From: JBBWZH01 sp035544115
GTDB taxonomy: Bacteria > Actinomycetota > Actinomycetes > Mycobacteriales > CADCTP01
Direction of reading: 5' to 3'
Length of the DNA stretch: 64,000 bases
Assembly: GCA_963714145.1 (NCBI GenBank)
Contig: OY970235.1
Coordinates: forward strand, 5,208,001-5,272,000
In this document: positions 24,214-33,421 of the stretch, one piece after another
Position numbering within the stretch: position 1 is the first letter of the stretch
How the letters are laid out: each line of letters starts with the position of its first letter
The notes under the pieces: generated by a model
Database searches by the model: none
Seen by the model: only the letters and a program-made list of their open reading frames with translations
Told to the model about the DNA's origin: nothing
Position numbers and translations under genes: made by a program

Positions 24214-27200
24214 CGCTCGCTCCCTTCTGTGCCGCCGGGCTGCTCCGGATCGCCGGGCGAGCTACGGCCATCTTCGGCGGATCCCAGGGCCCGTGCGACA
24301 CCGGCCTCGAACTCTTCGACCAGTGCACGGGCAGCGTCCGGATCCAGTTCAGGTGGCGGGTCAAGATCATTCGGATGGGCGCCGGTGTCGGGCAACTGCG
24401 CGCCCGGAATCCGCCGGTTGAGCCGGATCAGCGGGTTCCGCCGCCCGCTCGACCGCCCGTTGCCGGCGGATTCAGCGCCGCGCCGCCGTGGCTCGTCCGC
24501 CACCACCCGGACCATCGACGCCTCCACCGGCGGTTCCGGCTCGGCCGGGACGGGCCCGACCTCCGCCGGACCGCCCGCGGACGCCGCGACATCCGGCTCA
24601 TCGGATCCCGCGACCCGGCCCTGCAGGGCTCCGCCGTCCTGCCGGGCTCCGCGGCCCTGCGGGGCTCCGAGGCCCTGCGGGGCAGCGCGGTCCTGCGGAA
24701 CGGTCCGATCCGGTGGGGCGGCTTGGTCCTGCGAGGCGGCCTGGCCCAGCCGGGTCGCGCGGTCCTGCGGAACGGTCCGGTCCCGCGAGCCGGCTTGGCC
24801 CTGCGAGCCGGCTTCGTCCTGCGGGTCGGCTTCGTCCTGCGGGTCGGCTTGGTCCGGCCGGGGCGCGCGGTCCTGCGGAACGGTCCGGTCCGGTGGGGTG
24901 GCTCGGTCCGGCGAGGCGGCTTGGCCCAGCCGGGTAGCGCGGTCCTGCGGAACGGTCCGGTCCTGCGGGTCGGCTTGGTCCGGCGAGCCGGTCCGGTCCG
25001 GCGGGGTGGCCTGGTCCGGCGGGGTGGCCCTGGCGGCGTTGCTGTGGCGCTCGTACGGGCGGGTCAGCGACGGTCCGGGCGAGGTGCCCTCGCCGAGCGC
25101 GCGGATCGCCGGGTCGTCCTCGGGGCGGTCGCCGGGCTGGGCCGGCGGGCCGTCGGCCAGCCGGGACGGCGGCTCGACCGTGGCGTGCCGACCGCCGGGT
25201 ACATCCACCGGCGGCCAGGGTGCGGGCGGCGGCACCGGCTGCGGCACCCGCCGGGCCATCGGCGGCAGGTCGGCCGCCCGGCTCTCCGCCGCTCTCGGGC
25301 TCTCCGGTGCCGGCTGGGGGGCCGGCTCGGTGTGCCGGGTGAACGCCGAGCCGCTCGGCTTGTCGTCGGTGTGCGAGTACCGGGCGGTGACCGCGGCGAG
25401 GTTGTCCAGCGCGCGCCTGACCCCGGTCTCGAACTCCTCGACCAGGGCGCGCGAGTCGTCCGGGGTGACCGGCGGCTCGCCCGGCTCGGTCAGCTCCGGC
25501 GACTGTGGCAGGTGGCTGCCCGGGACCCGGCGGCGCAGCCGCTCCCACCGGTCCAGCAGCGGCTGGTCCAGCTCGGCCGGCTCGGCCAGGCGGGGCGGCG
25601 GGACCACGTGCTCGGCCGCCTCGACGCCGGACTCGAAGGCCTCGACGACCTTGCGGGCATCCTCCGGCGTCTCGCGCAGGCTCCAGCTGGGCGTCGCGGC
25701 CGGGCCCGGGTCGGGCAGCTGCGCGCCCGGCACCCGGCGCGACACCGGCGTCATCGGCCCACCCACCGGCCGGGTCAGGCCACCCGCGTCGAACCCGGCC
25801 AGCTCGTCCTGCCCGGCCGGCCCGTCGGCGTCGTCCAGATCCCGGAACGGGGCCTCGACCAGCTCGTCATCCGACCGGAACGCCCCGGGCTGGACCTGAT
25901 CGGGATCCGGTCCCGCCGGCGACGGCTGGTCCGGGCGGAACCCGCTCGGCGCAGCCGGGCCGGCATCGCCCGATTCGCCCGGCTGAGCCGGCCGGAACCC
26001 GTCCGGGCCGGTGTGACCCGGCTGACCGGGATCGTCCGGCCGGAAGCTGGGCAGGCTGCCGGGGATGCGCTCGCCCGGGCGTGGCCCACCGGGCCCGTTC
26101 GGGCGGAAGCCGCTCAGGCCCTCGTCCGGACGCCCGGGCTGACCCGGCCCGCCCGGGCCGGAGCCGCCGTCGCCGGGCCGGCCCGGCTGGCCCGGTCCGT
26201 CCGGGCGGAAGGCGGTCGGGCCGGGGACGGCCGGCGGCAGCGCGGGTTGGCTCGGGTCGGTGGGGTGGAAGGCGGTGGGCGGGACCGGGAGCGTGGTCGG
26301 GTGGTGGCCCGGGAACGAATCACCGGGCTGGTACGAGATCTGGCGGGTGCCGGGGCGGGCGCTGCCGGGCTGGGCCCGCTCGCCGGCCGGGTCCGGGTCG
26401 TGCAGGCCGGCCGGCGTGGGCACCGGGGATTCGAGCAGGTCAGTCTCCGGGCCGCCCGGGCGGTGCCCGTTGCGGTCAGCGGCCGTCCAGTCCGGCTCGG
26501 GCTCGGCCCGACCGGCGGTCAGACCGCGCCAGTTCGGCCGGCTGATGCCGGCCAGCGAGACCAGGCAACTGCGCGGGATCGTCACCTCGGCGGTGACGCC
26601 GGTGCCCGCGGTGGCCCGCAGCTGCACGTCGATGCTGTGCCGGCGGGCCAGCCGGCCGACCACGAACAGGCCGAGCACGTCGGTGGGTGCCAGGTCGAGC
26701 CGCTCCCGCTGCACCAGCCGGGAGTTCTCCTCGGCGAGCTGCTGGTCTGTCATCCCGATGCCGTGATCGACGATGGTGACCCGGCAACCGGCGTCTACCA
26801 CGTGCGCGGTCACGTTGACCTCGGTGTGCGGCGGCGAGAACGAGGTGCTGTTCTCCAGCAGCTCGGCCAGCAGCAGCATCGCGTCGGTGGCCGCGTGCGG
26901 GGCCAACCGGGCCTCGTCGGTCTCCCGCAGCCGGACCCGCTGGAAGCCCTCGATCTCGCCGAGCGCGGACCGGATCGCGTCCGCGATCGACAGCGGCTCG
27001 CTGGCGATGCTCGGCTCCACCGCGCCGGAGAGCACGACCAGCGAGTTGGCGTTGCGGCGCAGCCGGGTGGAGACGTGGTCGAGCCGGTACAGCCGTTCCA
27101 GCACGGCCGGGTCCTGCTCGTCCCGCTCCAGCGTGTCGATCATGGCAAGCTGCCGGCCGACCAGGTTCTGGGTGCGCCGGCCGACGTTGCCGAACATGGT

Positions 27201-28412
27201 GGCCACGTTCCGCCGGCTGACCAGCTGCCGCTCCACCAGCTCGGCGGCGACCTGCTGCACCCGGTTGAACGCGGCGGCCAGCTCCCCCAGCTCGTCCGAG
27301 GTGCCGACCTGGACCGGGACCAGGTGCGGCGGTGAGACGTCCAGATCCTCCTCGTCCGAGACGCGGACCAGCTCCTGCTGCGCGACGTCGGCCACGTCCT
27401 CGGCGGACGCGGTCAGCCGGCGCAACGGCTGCGCGATCGCCTGGGCCACCAGCACGCTGAGCGCGACCACCAGGGCGAGCAGCAGCAGCCCGACGATGAT
27501 CACGACCGCGCCGGTGCCGGCCGCCCGGTTGGCCGCCGAGGTGGATTCCCGGGAGACGTCCCGGGCGATCTTGATCTGCACCAGCCGGCTGAGCGCGGTG
27601 AGCGACTCGACGCCGGGCAGCAGATCGTCGGTGACCTTGTCGCCGACCGCGCCGACCGGGTCGCCGGTCACCCGGGACAGGTACCGCTCGACCGATTGGC
27701 TGGCCGGCCCCTCCTGCACCAGCCGGTAGAGCGTCTTGGCCGAACTGGAGGCGAGCGAGAGGAACAGCCGCTCCTGCGAGTCCTGCACCGAGGCGGCGGC
27801 CGAGACCAGCGCGATCACCCGGGCGTCGATGTCGTTGACGTTGGCGAGGCCGACGAACAGCGCGGCGCCGGCCGAACTGGTCGCCTCGTCGTGCCGGATC
27901 AGCGCGTCCAGGGCCAGCTCCTGCCGGCCGGTGTCGGTCGCCGTGTTCGCGTCCTGGTGCAGGCTGATCGCGTCGATGAGCACGCCGATCGCGTTGCTGT
28001 ACGCGGTGAACAGGGTGTCCGGGTCGATGTCCTGCCGCAGCACCCGGGTGCGGACCAGGTCGAGCGCGGCCACCGTATCCAGCGCGGGCGGCAGCAGCGT
28101 CGAGACCCGGTCGCCGACGTCGGTGCGCACCTGCGCGATCAGGTCCTCGACCTCGGCCGACCGGACCACCAACCGGTCCCGCCCGTCGCCGGTGGCCAGG
28201 TAGCCGAGCGACAGCAGCCGCTCCTGCTGCAGCTGCTGGACCAGCGTGCCGACCTGGACCGCCGCGGAGACCACGTCGGCGGACCGGCGGGCCTGCGACA
28301 CCGCGTGCAACTGGCCGACCACCAACGGGACGGCCGTGGCGACCACCGCGATCAGCGGCAGCAACACCAGCAGCGCGAGTTTCTCGCGGACGCGGAGCCT
28401 ACCGAGCAGCAC
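24210..28412 (-). CDS. cvnA: Conservon sensor histidine kinase CvnA with very long disordered tail
   Basis: This 1400-aa protein has TM1 at about residues 9-32, an extracellular nitrate/nitrite-sensor-like helical domain to about 300 and TM2 near 305-330 followed by HAMP. The dimerisation helices contain LYRLDHVSTRLRRNANSLVV. The HATPase domain has N-box LLAELLENSTSFSPPHTEV, G1 VDHGIGMTD and G2 LGLFVVGRLARRH. After about residue 630 come about 770 residues of Pro/Gly/Asp-rich disorder. That tail holds three copies of an RR(V/I)PGxxLP...LVEEFExGV module and four DRTVPQDRA repeats. GTG 28412 was chosen because the frame upstream of it is Arg-rich shadow; it overlaps the preceding gene by 14 bp. 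Confidence 0.92.
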   Translation of the reverse strand: MLLGRLRVREKLALLVLLPLIAVVATAVPLVVGQLHAVSQARRSADVVSAAVQVGTLVQQLQQERLLSLGYLATGDGRDRLVVRSAEVEDLIAQVRTDVGDRVSTLLPPALDTVAALDLVRTRVLRQDIDPDTLFTAYSNAIGVLIDAISLHQDANTATDTGRQELALDALIRHDEATSSAGAALFVGLANVNDIDARVIALVSAAASVQDSQERLFLSLASSSAKTLYRLVQEGPASQSVERYLSRVTGDPVGAVGDKVTDDLLPGVESLTALSRLVQIKIARDVSRESTSAANRAAGTGAVVIIVGLLLLALVVALSVLVAQAIAQPLRRLTASAEDVADVAQQELVRVSDEEDLDVSPPHLVPVQVGTSDELGELAAAFNRVQQVAAELVERQLVSRRNVATMFGNVGRRTQNLVGRQLAMIDTLERDEQDPAVLERLYRLDHVSTRLRRNANSLVVLSGAVEPSIASEPLSIADAIRSALGEIEGFQRVRLRETDEARLAPHAATDAMLLLAELLENSTSFSPPHTEVNVTAHVVDAGCRVTIVDHGIGMTDQQLAEENSRLVQRERLDLAPTDVLGLFVVGRLARRHSIDVQLRATAGTGVTAEVTIPRSCLVSLAGISRPNWRGLTAGRAEPEPDWTAADRNGHRPGGPETDLLESPVPTPAGLHDPDPAGERAQPGSARPGTRQISYQPGDSFPGHHPTTLPVPPTAFHPTDPSQPALPPAVPGPTAFRPDGPGQPGRPGDGGSGPGGPGQPGRPDEGLSGFRPNGPGGPRPGERIPGSLPSFRPDDPGQPGHTGPDGFRPAQPGESGDAGPAAPSGFRPDQPSPAGPDPDQVQPGAFRSDDELVEAPFRDLDDADGPAGQDELAGFDAGGLTRPVGGPMTPVSRRVPGAQLPDPGPAATPSWSLRETPEDARKVVEAFESGVEAAEHVVPPPRLAEPAELDQPLLDRWERLRRRVPGSHLPQSPELTEPGEPPVTPDDSRALVEEFETGVRRALDNLAAVTARYSHTDDKPSGSAFTRHTEPAPQPAPESPRAAESRAADLPPMARRVPQPVPPPAPWPPVDVPGGRHATVEPPSRLADGPPAQPGDRPEDDPAIRALGEGTSPGPSLTRPYERHSNAARATPPDQATPPDRTGSPDQADPQDRTVPQDRATRLGQAASPDRATPPDRTVPQDRAPRPDQADPQDEADPQDEAGSQGQAGSRDRTVPQDRATRLGQAASQDQAAPPDRTVPQDRAAPQGLGAPQGRGARQDGGALQGRVAGSDEPDVAASAGGPAEVGPVPAEPEPPVEASMVRVVADEPRRRGAESAGNGRSSGRRNPLIRLNRRIPGAQLPDTGAHPNDLDPPPELDPDAARALVEEFEAGVARALGSAEDGRSSPGDPEQPGGTEGSER

Positions 28413-29568
28413 GCGTGCCTCCCCGCCGCGGCGGAAGCGCGAGCCCGGATGAGGCGACCAGCTCGCGGGCGTCCACCGAGTCCGGGTCGCGCCGCTCGCC
28501 GTGCCGGCCGGCGGGGCGGGCCGGTGCCGGCGGGTCGGCAGCTGCCGGCGGAGGCCGGCGCCGGCGCCGGGCCGGCAGCCAGACCACACCGGCCACCACC
28601 AGCGCGATGCCGATCAGCAGCGCCACGCCGGCGAGCACCAGTTCCCGGACCGCCGCCGAGACGCGCTTACCGAGCAGCAGATCGAGCTGGCCGAGCGCGG
28701 ACTTGTCCAGCGCCAGCGCGGTGCGCTGCAGCTCCTCCTGGGCGTTGCCGATCACGGCCGGGTCCAGCCGCAGCGAGTTCGGCTGGGTCGGGGCGGTGCG
28801 GGGCGCCAGCGCGTCCGCCGCGGTCCGGTAGTTGTCCAGCTCGCGCAGCATGGCCGGGCCGAGCGTGTCGCTGCGGGTCGCGTCGAACGCCTTCTCCAGC
28901 CCGTCGGCGAGGTCGGCGCTCGCCTCGGTCACGTCCAGCCGGGCCGTGTCCAGCTGGGCGATCCGGGCCACCTGGTTGGTCTGCCTGCGCAGGACGACGA
29001 GGTACACGAGGTCGGAGTAGCGGCCGCCGTCCACGATGATGTCCGGGACCCGCAGCATCACCGCGTTCATCACGTAGTAGGTGTCCAGCTGCGGGTCCAG
29101 GATCAGGTTCGACGCGTCGCCGACATCGCGGATCAGCGCGACCGACTTGTCCAGCAGGCCGCTGTACTCGGTAAACGCGTCCGTCGGGTCGGCGAACGAG
29201 CGCCCGGTGACGGTCTGCACGTCCTGCCGGAGCTTGGCCCAGCGGTCGGACATGCCCAGCTTGCCGCCGAGTTCGTGGTCGATCGCGTCCACCGCGGCGA
29301 CGTCGCGCCGCACCGCGGCGGTGTCCACCGAGCGGCCGCGCACGGCGGCCGACTGCTGGCCGGTCAGCGTGCTGACCAGCTGGGTGACCGGCTCGAGGTA
29401 GCGGGTGCCACGCCGCTCAGCCGAGTTGAACTTGTAGTCGGCCGTCTTGGCGCCCCACAGCAGCCCGAACAGCACCGCCATAGGCACCGAGAGGAGCACG
29501 ACCGTGCCGACCGCGGCAGTGATGCGACGCGACCGGCCGGTCGACGAAGCCGACGGAGGCACACTCAT
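28399..29568 (-). CDS. Two-TM sensor-like membrane protein upstream of cvnA
   Basis: This 389-aa protein has TM1 at about residues 17-38, a large extracytoplasmic helical domain (about 40-305), TM2 (about 312-335) and a short, basic, Pro-rich cytoplasmic tail. The extracellular domain contains NLILDPQLDTYYVMNAVMLR, a pattern I know from the sensory regions of chemoreceptors and sensor kinases. Here no kinase or MCP output domain follows. It overlaps cvnA by 14 bp and shares its strand, so it probably forms part of the same receptor complex as a ligand-sensing partner. The start ATG is at 29568. Confidence 0.75.
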   Translation of the reverse strand: MSVPPSASSTGRSRRITAAVGTVVLLSVPMAVLFGLLWGAKTADYKFNSAERRGTRYLEPVTQLVSTLTGQQSAAVRGRSVDTAAVRRDVAAVDAIDHELGGKLGMSDRWAKLRQDVQTVTGRSFADPTDAFTEYSGLLDKSVALIRDVGDASNLILDPQLDTYYVMNAVMLRVPDIIVDGGRYSDLVYLVVLRRQTNQVARIAQLDTARLDVTEASADLADGLEKAFDATRSDTLGPAMLRELDNYRTAADALAPRTAPTQPNSLRLDPAVIGNAQEELQRTALALDKSALGQLDLLLGKRVSAAVRELVLAGVALLIGIALVVAGVVWLPARRRRRPPPAAADPPAPARPAGRHGERRDPDSVDARELVASSGLALPPRRGGTRAAR

Positions 29569-29953
29569 AGGAGACCTCTCTGCTTCCCCGTACCCGCTAT
29601 ATCAAGCGTGACGACACCCGTCGACGCATGTGCGGCCTACGGCGACGCCCCGCTCGCCTCTTCGTTCACCGGACACTAGCGGAGCCTATGACGGTGTGGG
29701 TGGGATTCGGCCAGTCGAAACGTGGCGTACGCCCTCATGTGCTAAAGCCGGCCAGGCTTGCGGAGTCCACCCGGAAGGGCCAATTGGCGGCATTCTCAGC
29801 GGGGAGTGACGACGCTATCACCCTGGGGGCATAAGCTGCCGAACTGCGCCGGTGGGGCCACCGGCGGTAACTGGCGGGAACCGGCGTCAACCCGCCCACC
29901 TTCCGGACGCGTTGTTGCGAAGGCGGGACGACGCCGGGGAGGGGAGATGGCGA
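29569..29953. other. Divergent intergenic region between sensor operon and sigma factor
   Basis: About 385 bp separate the minus-strand sensor/conservon operon from the plus-strand sigma factor. The part at 29690-29830 is less GC-rich and is the likely promoter zone. It includes the 20-bp palindrome at 29847-29866. I see no further ORF with coding character. Confidence 0.4.
29847..29866. promoter_or_regulatory. 20-bp palindrome upstream of sigma factor
   Basis: CGCCGGTGGGGCCACCGGCG consists of two perfect 9-bp arms with a GG centre, about 90 bp upstream of the sigma-factor GTG. It may be an operator or a transcript hairpin; nothing in the sequence decides between these. Confidence 0.4.
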
Positions 29954-30610
29954 GTGCCGGACCGCGAAGCGACCTTCGCGGATTTCGTCCGGGTGCGCTG
30001 GCCGCGGCTGGTTCGGCTGGCCTATTCGCTGACGCTGGACGTCGGCCGGGCCGAGGATCTGGTGCAGGAGTCGCTGGCGAAGCTCTGGCCGGTCTGGCCG
30101 CGGATCCGGGATGGCTACCCGGAGGCGTACGTCCGCCGCACGATCGTCAACGGGGCCATCTCCGCGTCCCGGCGGCGCTGGCGGGGCGAGGAACCGCACT
30201 GGGAACTGCCGGACCTGCCGACCGCGGCCGCGTCCGACGGCGTGGACACCCGGGACCTGGTCCGCCGCGAACTGGCCCGGCTGTCGGTGCTGCAGCGGGC
30301 GGTGGTGGTGCTGCGCTACGCCGAGGACCTCACCGAGCAGCAGGTGGCCGAGGTGCTGGGGATCTCCCCCGGTACGGTCAAGACGCATGCTTCGCGCGGG
30401 CTGAGCCGGTTGCGCCGGACCGTCCCGCCCGCGCTGTTCGGGCCGGAGGCCGACCCGCCGCCCCGGCCGGTGGGCCCGGTCACCGGGCCGGCCAGCCGGC
30501 CGGTGACCAGACCGGTCACCAGACCGGCCAGCGGGCCGGTCGGCGGGCCGGGGCCGGCAACCGGACGGGGGGAGGCCAGCCGTGACACACCCCGACGAAC
30601 GCATCCGTGA
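29954..30610 (+). CDS. SigE-family ECF-type RNA polymerase sigma factor
   Basis: This 218-aa protein has region 2 (FADFVRVRWPRLVRLAYSLT, EDLVQESLAKLWPVW, YVRRTIVN) and region 4 (LPVLQRAVVVLRYAEDLTEQ-type, then VAEVLGISPGTVKTHASRGL). This is the SigE actinobacterial group. About 45 residues after region 4 are low-complexity (VTRPVTRPASGPVGG). GTG 29954 was selected over the upstream frame. Its 3' end overlaps the next gene by 29 bp. That gene encodes a one-TM protein which is probably its membrane partner or regulator. Confidence 0.9.
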   Translation: MPDREATFADFVRVRWPRLVRLAYSLTLDVGRAEDLVQESLAKLWPVWPRIRDGYPEAYVRRTIVNGAISASRRRWRGEEPHWELPDLPTAAASDGVDTRDLVRRELARLSVLQRAVVVLRYAEDLTEQQVAEVLGISPGTVKTHASRGLSRLRRTVPPALFGPEADPPPRPVGPVTGPASRPVTRPVTRPASGPVGGPGPATGRGEASRDTPRRTHP

Positions 30611-31319
30611 GTCGCTGCGTGACCTCATCCCCGGGTACCAGGGGCCGGCCGACCCGTACACCCGGGTCGGGGTGGCGATCCGGCGGCGGCGGTCCCGGCA
30701 GCGGGTGCTGATCGCGATCAGCACGATGAGCGCGGTGGTCGCGGTGCTGATCGCGGTGCCGCTGGTGCTGCGGGGCCGGCCGGGCGGGGACGCCCCGGCC
30801 GGCTCCGGGCGCCGGGCCGGCGGCGAGGCAGGCCCCGGCCCGGTCGGGTCCGGCCAGCAGGTGGCCGCCGGTACCAACCCGGCGGGCGCCTGGACGGTGC
30901 GTGCGGTCCGGCTGAGTTCCGGCGCGCACCGCTGCCTCTACGCCGACGACGCGGTCTTCCAGCAGGCCGCCCTCTGCTTCGACGACTGGCCCGCGAAGGG
31001 GCCGGTGAGCTGGGCCAGCGTCACCGCGATCCGGCCGGAAGCGCCGGCCAGCGCGGTCTTCGGGGTGGCCGCGACCACCATCGGCTCGGTCATCGTGGTG
31101 CTCTCCGATGGCAGCCAACAGACGGTGCCCGCGGTGGCCAGCCCGGACCAGCCCGACACCCGGTTCTTCGCCCTGGTCGTGAACACCCCGCGGCTGACCG
31201 TGCGGAACGTGACCACGCTGGCCAACGACCGCACCCTGGTGCAGCTCGCCGTGAGCCGCAGCGCCACAGCGGCCTGCCGCCCGTCCCGCACCGACCCCTG
31301 CACCCGCCCCACCGGCTGA
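30582..31319 (+). CDS. Single-TM protein paired with sigma factor
   Basis: This 245-aa protein has a cytoplasmic N-terminus (DERIRESLRDLIPGYQGPADPY), a basic RRRRSRQR stretch, a TM helix at about residues 42-64 and an extracellular domain of about 150 residues with four Cys. The topology and coupling (29-bp overlap with sigE) are those of anti-sigma-like partners. No zinc-binding HxxxCxxC anti-sigma motif is present, so the role is inferred from context only. The GTG start fits. Confidence 0.7.
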   Translation: MTHPDERIRESLRDLIPGYQGPADPYTRVGVAIRRRRSRQRVLIAISTMSAVVAVLIAVPLVLRGRPGGDAPAGSGRRAGGEAGPGPVGSGQQVAAGTNPAGAWTVRAVRLSSGAHRCLYADDAVFQQAALCFDDWPAKGPVSWASVTAIRPEAPASAVFGVAATTIGSVIVVLSDGSQQTVPAVASPDQPDTRFFALVVNTPRLTVRNVTTLANDRTLVQLAVSRSATAACRPSRTDPCTRPTG

Positions 31320-31368
31320 CCCGACCCCCGCCACGATCCGCCACCAGCCACACCGCGAGGCCGGGCAT

Positions 31369-31670
31369 TGCGGGCTCGCCCCCCGCACCCCACCGCCACC
31401 GGCCCGGCCGCACCGCAGGGCCCGCGGGCTCGCCCCCCGCACCCCACCGCCACCGGCCGCACCGCGGGTTCGCGGGGCTCGACCCCGGCACCCCACCGCC
31501 ACCGACCGCACCGCGGGGTACGGCGGGCTCAACCCCCGCACCCCACCGCCACCGGCCGCACCGTGGGTTCGCGGGGCTCGACCCCCACACCCCACCGCCA
31601 CCGACCGCACCGCGGGGTACGCGGGGCTCGGCCCCGCGGCCAACATTGTGAGCGACCCCCGGCGAGCGCA
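31369..31670. repeat. Tandem about 50-55 bp repeats plus dispersed palindrome
   Basis: About five imperfect units with the core CGCACCCCACCGCCACCGGC, each followed by CGCACCGCGGGTTCGCGGGG-like sequence, fill the gap after the sigma-partner gene. The last part (31622-31685) merges into the dispersed family: GGGGCTCGGCCCC palindrome, CGGCCAACATTGTGAGCGAC, then CGGCGAGCGCAGTCCGCGAG. No gene is supported in 31320-31698. Confidence 0.8.
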
Positions 31671-31698
31671 GTCCGCGAGCAGGCGTCGCCGGAGCGAG

Positions 31699-32229
31699 CT
31701 ACCGCTCCCAGACCCAGGTGTCAGCCGGAGCGGCTTCGTACGGGGCGGGCTGCTGGGGCACCGGCTCGGGCGGCGGCGGCCGCCAGGTCGGTGGCCCGGG
31801 CACGGGGGGCGGCGGGCCGGGATAGCCCTGCTCCGGCGGTCGCATGCTCAGGTCCGGCCGGATCAGGTCGGGGTAGCTCAGGTCTGGCGGCGGGCCCTGC
31901 TCCGGCGGGCCGTACGGCGACTGGTGCTCCGGGCCGGGTGCGCCGAAGTGACCTTCGCCGGCGGCGTTCATCGTCACCGGGGCGATCTCCGCCTCGCCGT
32001 CCCGCTCGGTCACCCGGATCACCGCGCTGCGCCGGCGCCCGTCGCCTGGGGCGATCATCACCGACATCCCGGGATGCCGGCGGACCACCTGCGCGACCGA
32101 TTCGATCACCTCGACGAACTCGGCACCGACCCCGGCGATGGCCGCCGGCGGAACAGCCCGCTCCCGGGCCCGCCGGGCCAACTCGTCCCGCCGGCTGAGC
32201 CGCTCCAGCCGGTCGTTGATGTCAGCCAT
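31699..32229 (-). CDS. Conservon-flanking family protein, copy B
   Basis: This 176-aa protein begins MADINDRLERLSRRDELARR. The shared core follows at about residues 35-80 (SVAQVVRRHPGMSVMIAPGD and AVIRVTERDGEAEI), then a Pro/Gly-rich C-terminal half with PPPEQGYPGPPPP-type sequence ending DTWVWER. It is a paralogue of 22152-22700 and closes the other end of the signalling island. The first ATG of the open frame is 15 codons earlier, but the conserved MADIND start at 32229 agrees with copy A. The function is unknown. Confidence 0.7.
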   Translation of the reverse strand: MADINDRLERLSRRDELARRARERAVPPAAIAGVGAEFVEVIESVAQVVRRHPGMSVMIAPGDGRRRSAVIRVTERDGEAEIAPVTMNAAGEGHFGAPGPEHQSPYGPPEQGPPPDLSYPDLIRPDLSMRPPEQGYPGPPPPVPGPPTWRPPPPEPVPQQPAPYEAAPADTWVWER

Positions 32230-32465
32230 GCGCAGCCCACCGCGAGTCGGGCCGCGAGGGCTGGGGACGGTCATTCGGGACGCTGAGACGACAACGGATC
32301 ACCGGGCCTCCCTGCGCCGCGTAGAGTTATCTCCGGGCCACGATCGTAGCTTATCGTGACGCCCGGGGCATACCTCGATCCTATTGGCGCACCAAAACTG
32401 CGCCATTCGGGGTAGAAATCACTCCACCTGGCACCGGTCCGACTACTAGGCGTAATCGAACCCGT

Positions 32466-33416
32466 TCAGGCCCAGAGTTGCCCTTCGAGCGCCGCCTCGG
32501 CGTCACTCAGCGTTCCCGCGTACGCCCCGGTGGACAGGTACTTCCAGCCGCCGTCACAGACGATGAACGCGATGTCCGCGCGCTCCCCCGCCGCGACCGC
32601 CTTGTCCGCCACGGACATGGCCGCGTGCAGGATCGCCCCGGTCGAGATGCCGGCGAAGATGCCCTCCCGCTCCACCAACTCCCTGGTGCGGCGCAGCGCG
32701 TCCTTCGGCCCGACCGAGAACCGGGTGGTCAGCACCGCCGGGTCGTACAGCTCCGGGACGAAGCCCTCGTCGATGTTGCGCAGCCCGTACACCAGCTCCC
32801 CGTACCGCGGCTCGGCGGCGATCACCTGGATGCCCGGCACCCGCTCGCGCAGGAACCGGCCGGTGCCCATCAGCGTGCCGGTGGTGCCCAGCCCCGCGAC
32901 GAAGTGGGTGATCGACGGCAGGTCACGCAGGATCTCCGGGCCGGTCGCCTCGTAGTGCGCGGCCGCGTTCGCCGGGTTGCCGTACTGGTAGAGCATCACC
33001 CAGCCGGGGTTGGCCGCGGCCAGCTCCTTGGCCTGCGCCACCGCCTGGTTCGAGCCGCCGGCGGCCGGCGAGTAGATGATCTCGGCGCCGTACATCGCGA
33101 GCAGTTGGCGCCGCTCCACCGACGTGTTCTCCGGCATCACGCAGATCAGCCGGTAGCCGCGCAGCCGGGCCACCATGGCCAGCGAGATGCCGGTGTTGCC
33201 GCTGGTCGGTTCCAGGATCGTCGCGCCCGGCTGGAGCAGGCCGTCCTTCTCGGCGGCGTGCACCATCCAGAGCGCGGCCCGGTCCTTGACCGAGCCGGTC
33301 GGGTTGCGGTCCTCCAGCTTCGCCCAGAGCCGGACGTCCGGCGTGGGCGAGAGCCGCGGCAGGCCGACCAGCGGTGTGTCGCCGACCGAGTCGATCAGCG
33401 AGTCGAACCGGGCCAT
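32466..33416 (-). CDS. cysM: O-phosphoserine sulfhydrylase / cysteine synthase CysM
   Basis: This 316-aa PLP enzyme has the PLP-lysine in EDRNPTGSVKDRAALWMV and the substrate loop EPTSGNTGISLAMV, with VAGLGTTGTLMGTG as phosphate loop. Adjacent cysO and mec identify it as the CysO-dependent CysM of actinobacteria. That enzyme uses O-phosphoserine and CysO thiocarboxylate to form a CysO-cysteine adduct. It lies 5 bp downstream of cysO. ATG 33416 is the start. Confidence 0.95.
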   Translation of the reverse strand: MARFDSLIDSVGDTPLVGLPRLSPTPDVRLWAKLEDRNPTGSVKDRAALWMVHAAEKDGLLQPGATILEPTSGNTGISLAMVARLRGYRLICVMPENTSVERRQLLAMYGAEIIYSPAAGGSNQAVAQAKELAAANPGWVMLYQYGNPANAAAHYEATGPEILRDLPSITHFVAGLGTTGTLMGTGRFLRERVPGIQVIAAEPRYGELVYGLRNIDEGFVPELYDPAVLTTRFSVGPKDALRRTRELVEREGIFAGISTGAILHAAMSVADKAVAAGERADIAFIVCDGGWKYLSTGAYAGTLSDAEAALEGQLWA

Positions 33417-33421
33417 CGCGG

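Noticed and set aside
24375..27335. Very long plus-strand open frame (986 codons)
   Set aside because: It is antisense to the cvnA kinase, rich in Arg/Gly/Ala with no domain. The minus strand carries clear HATPase and sensor motifs.
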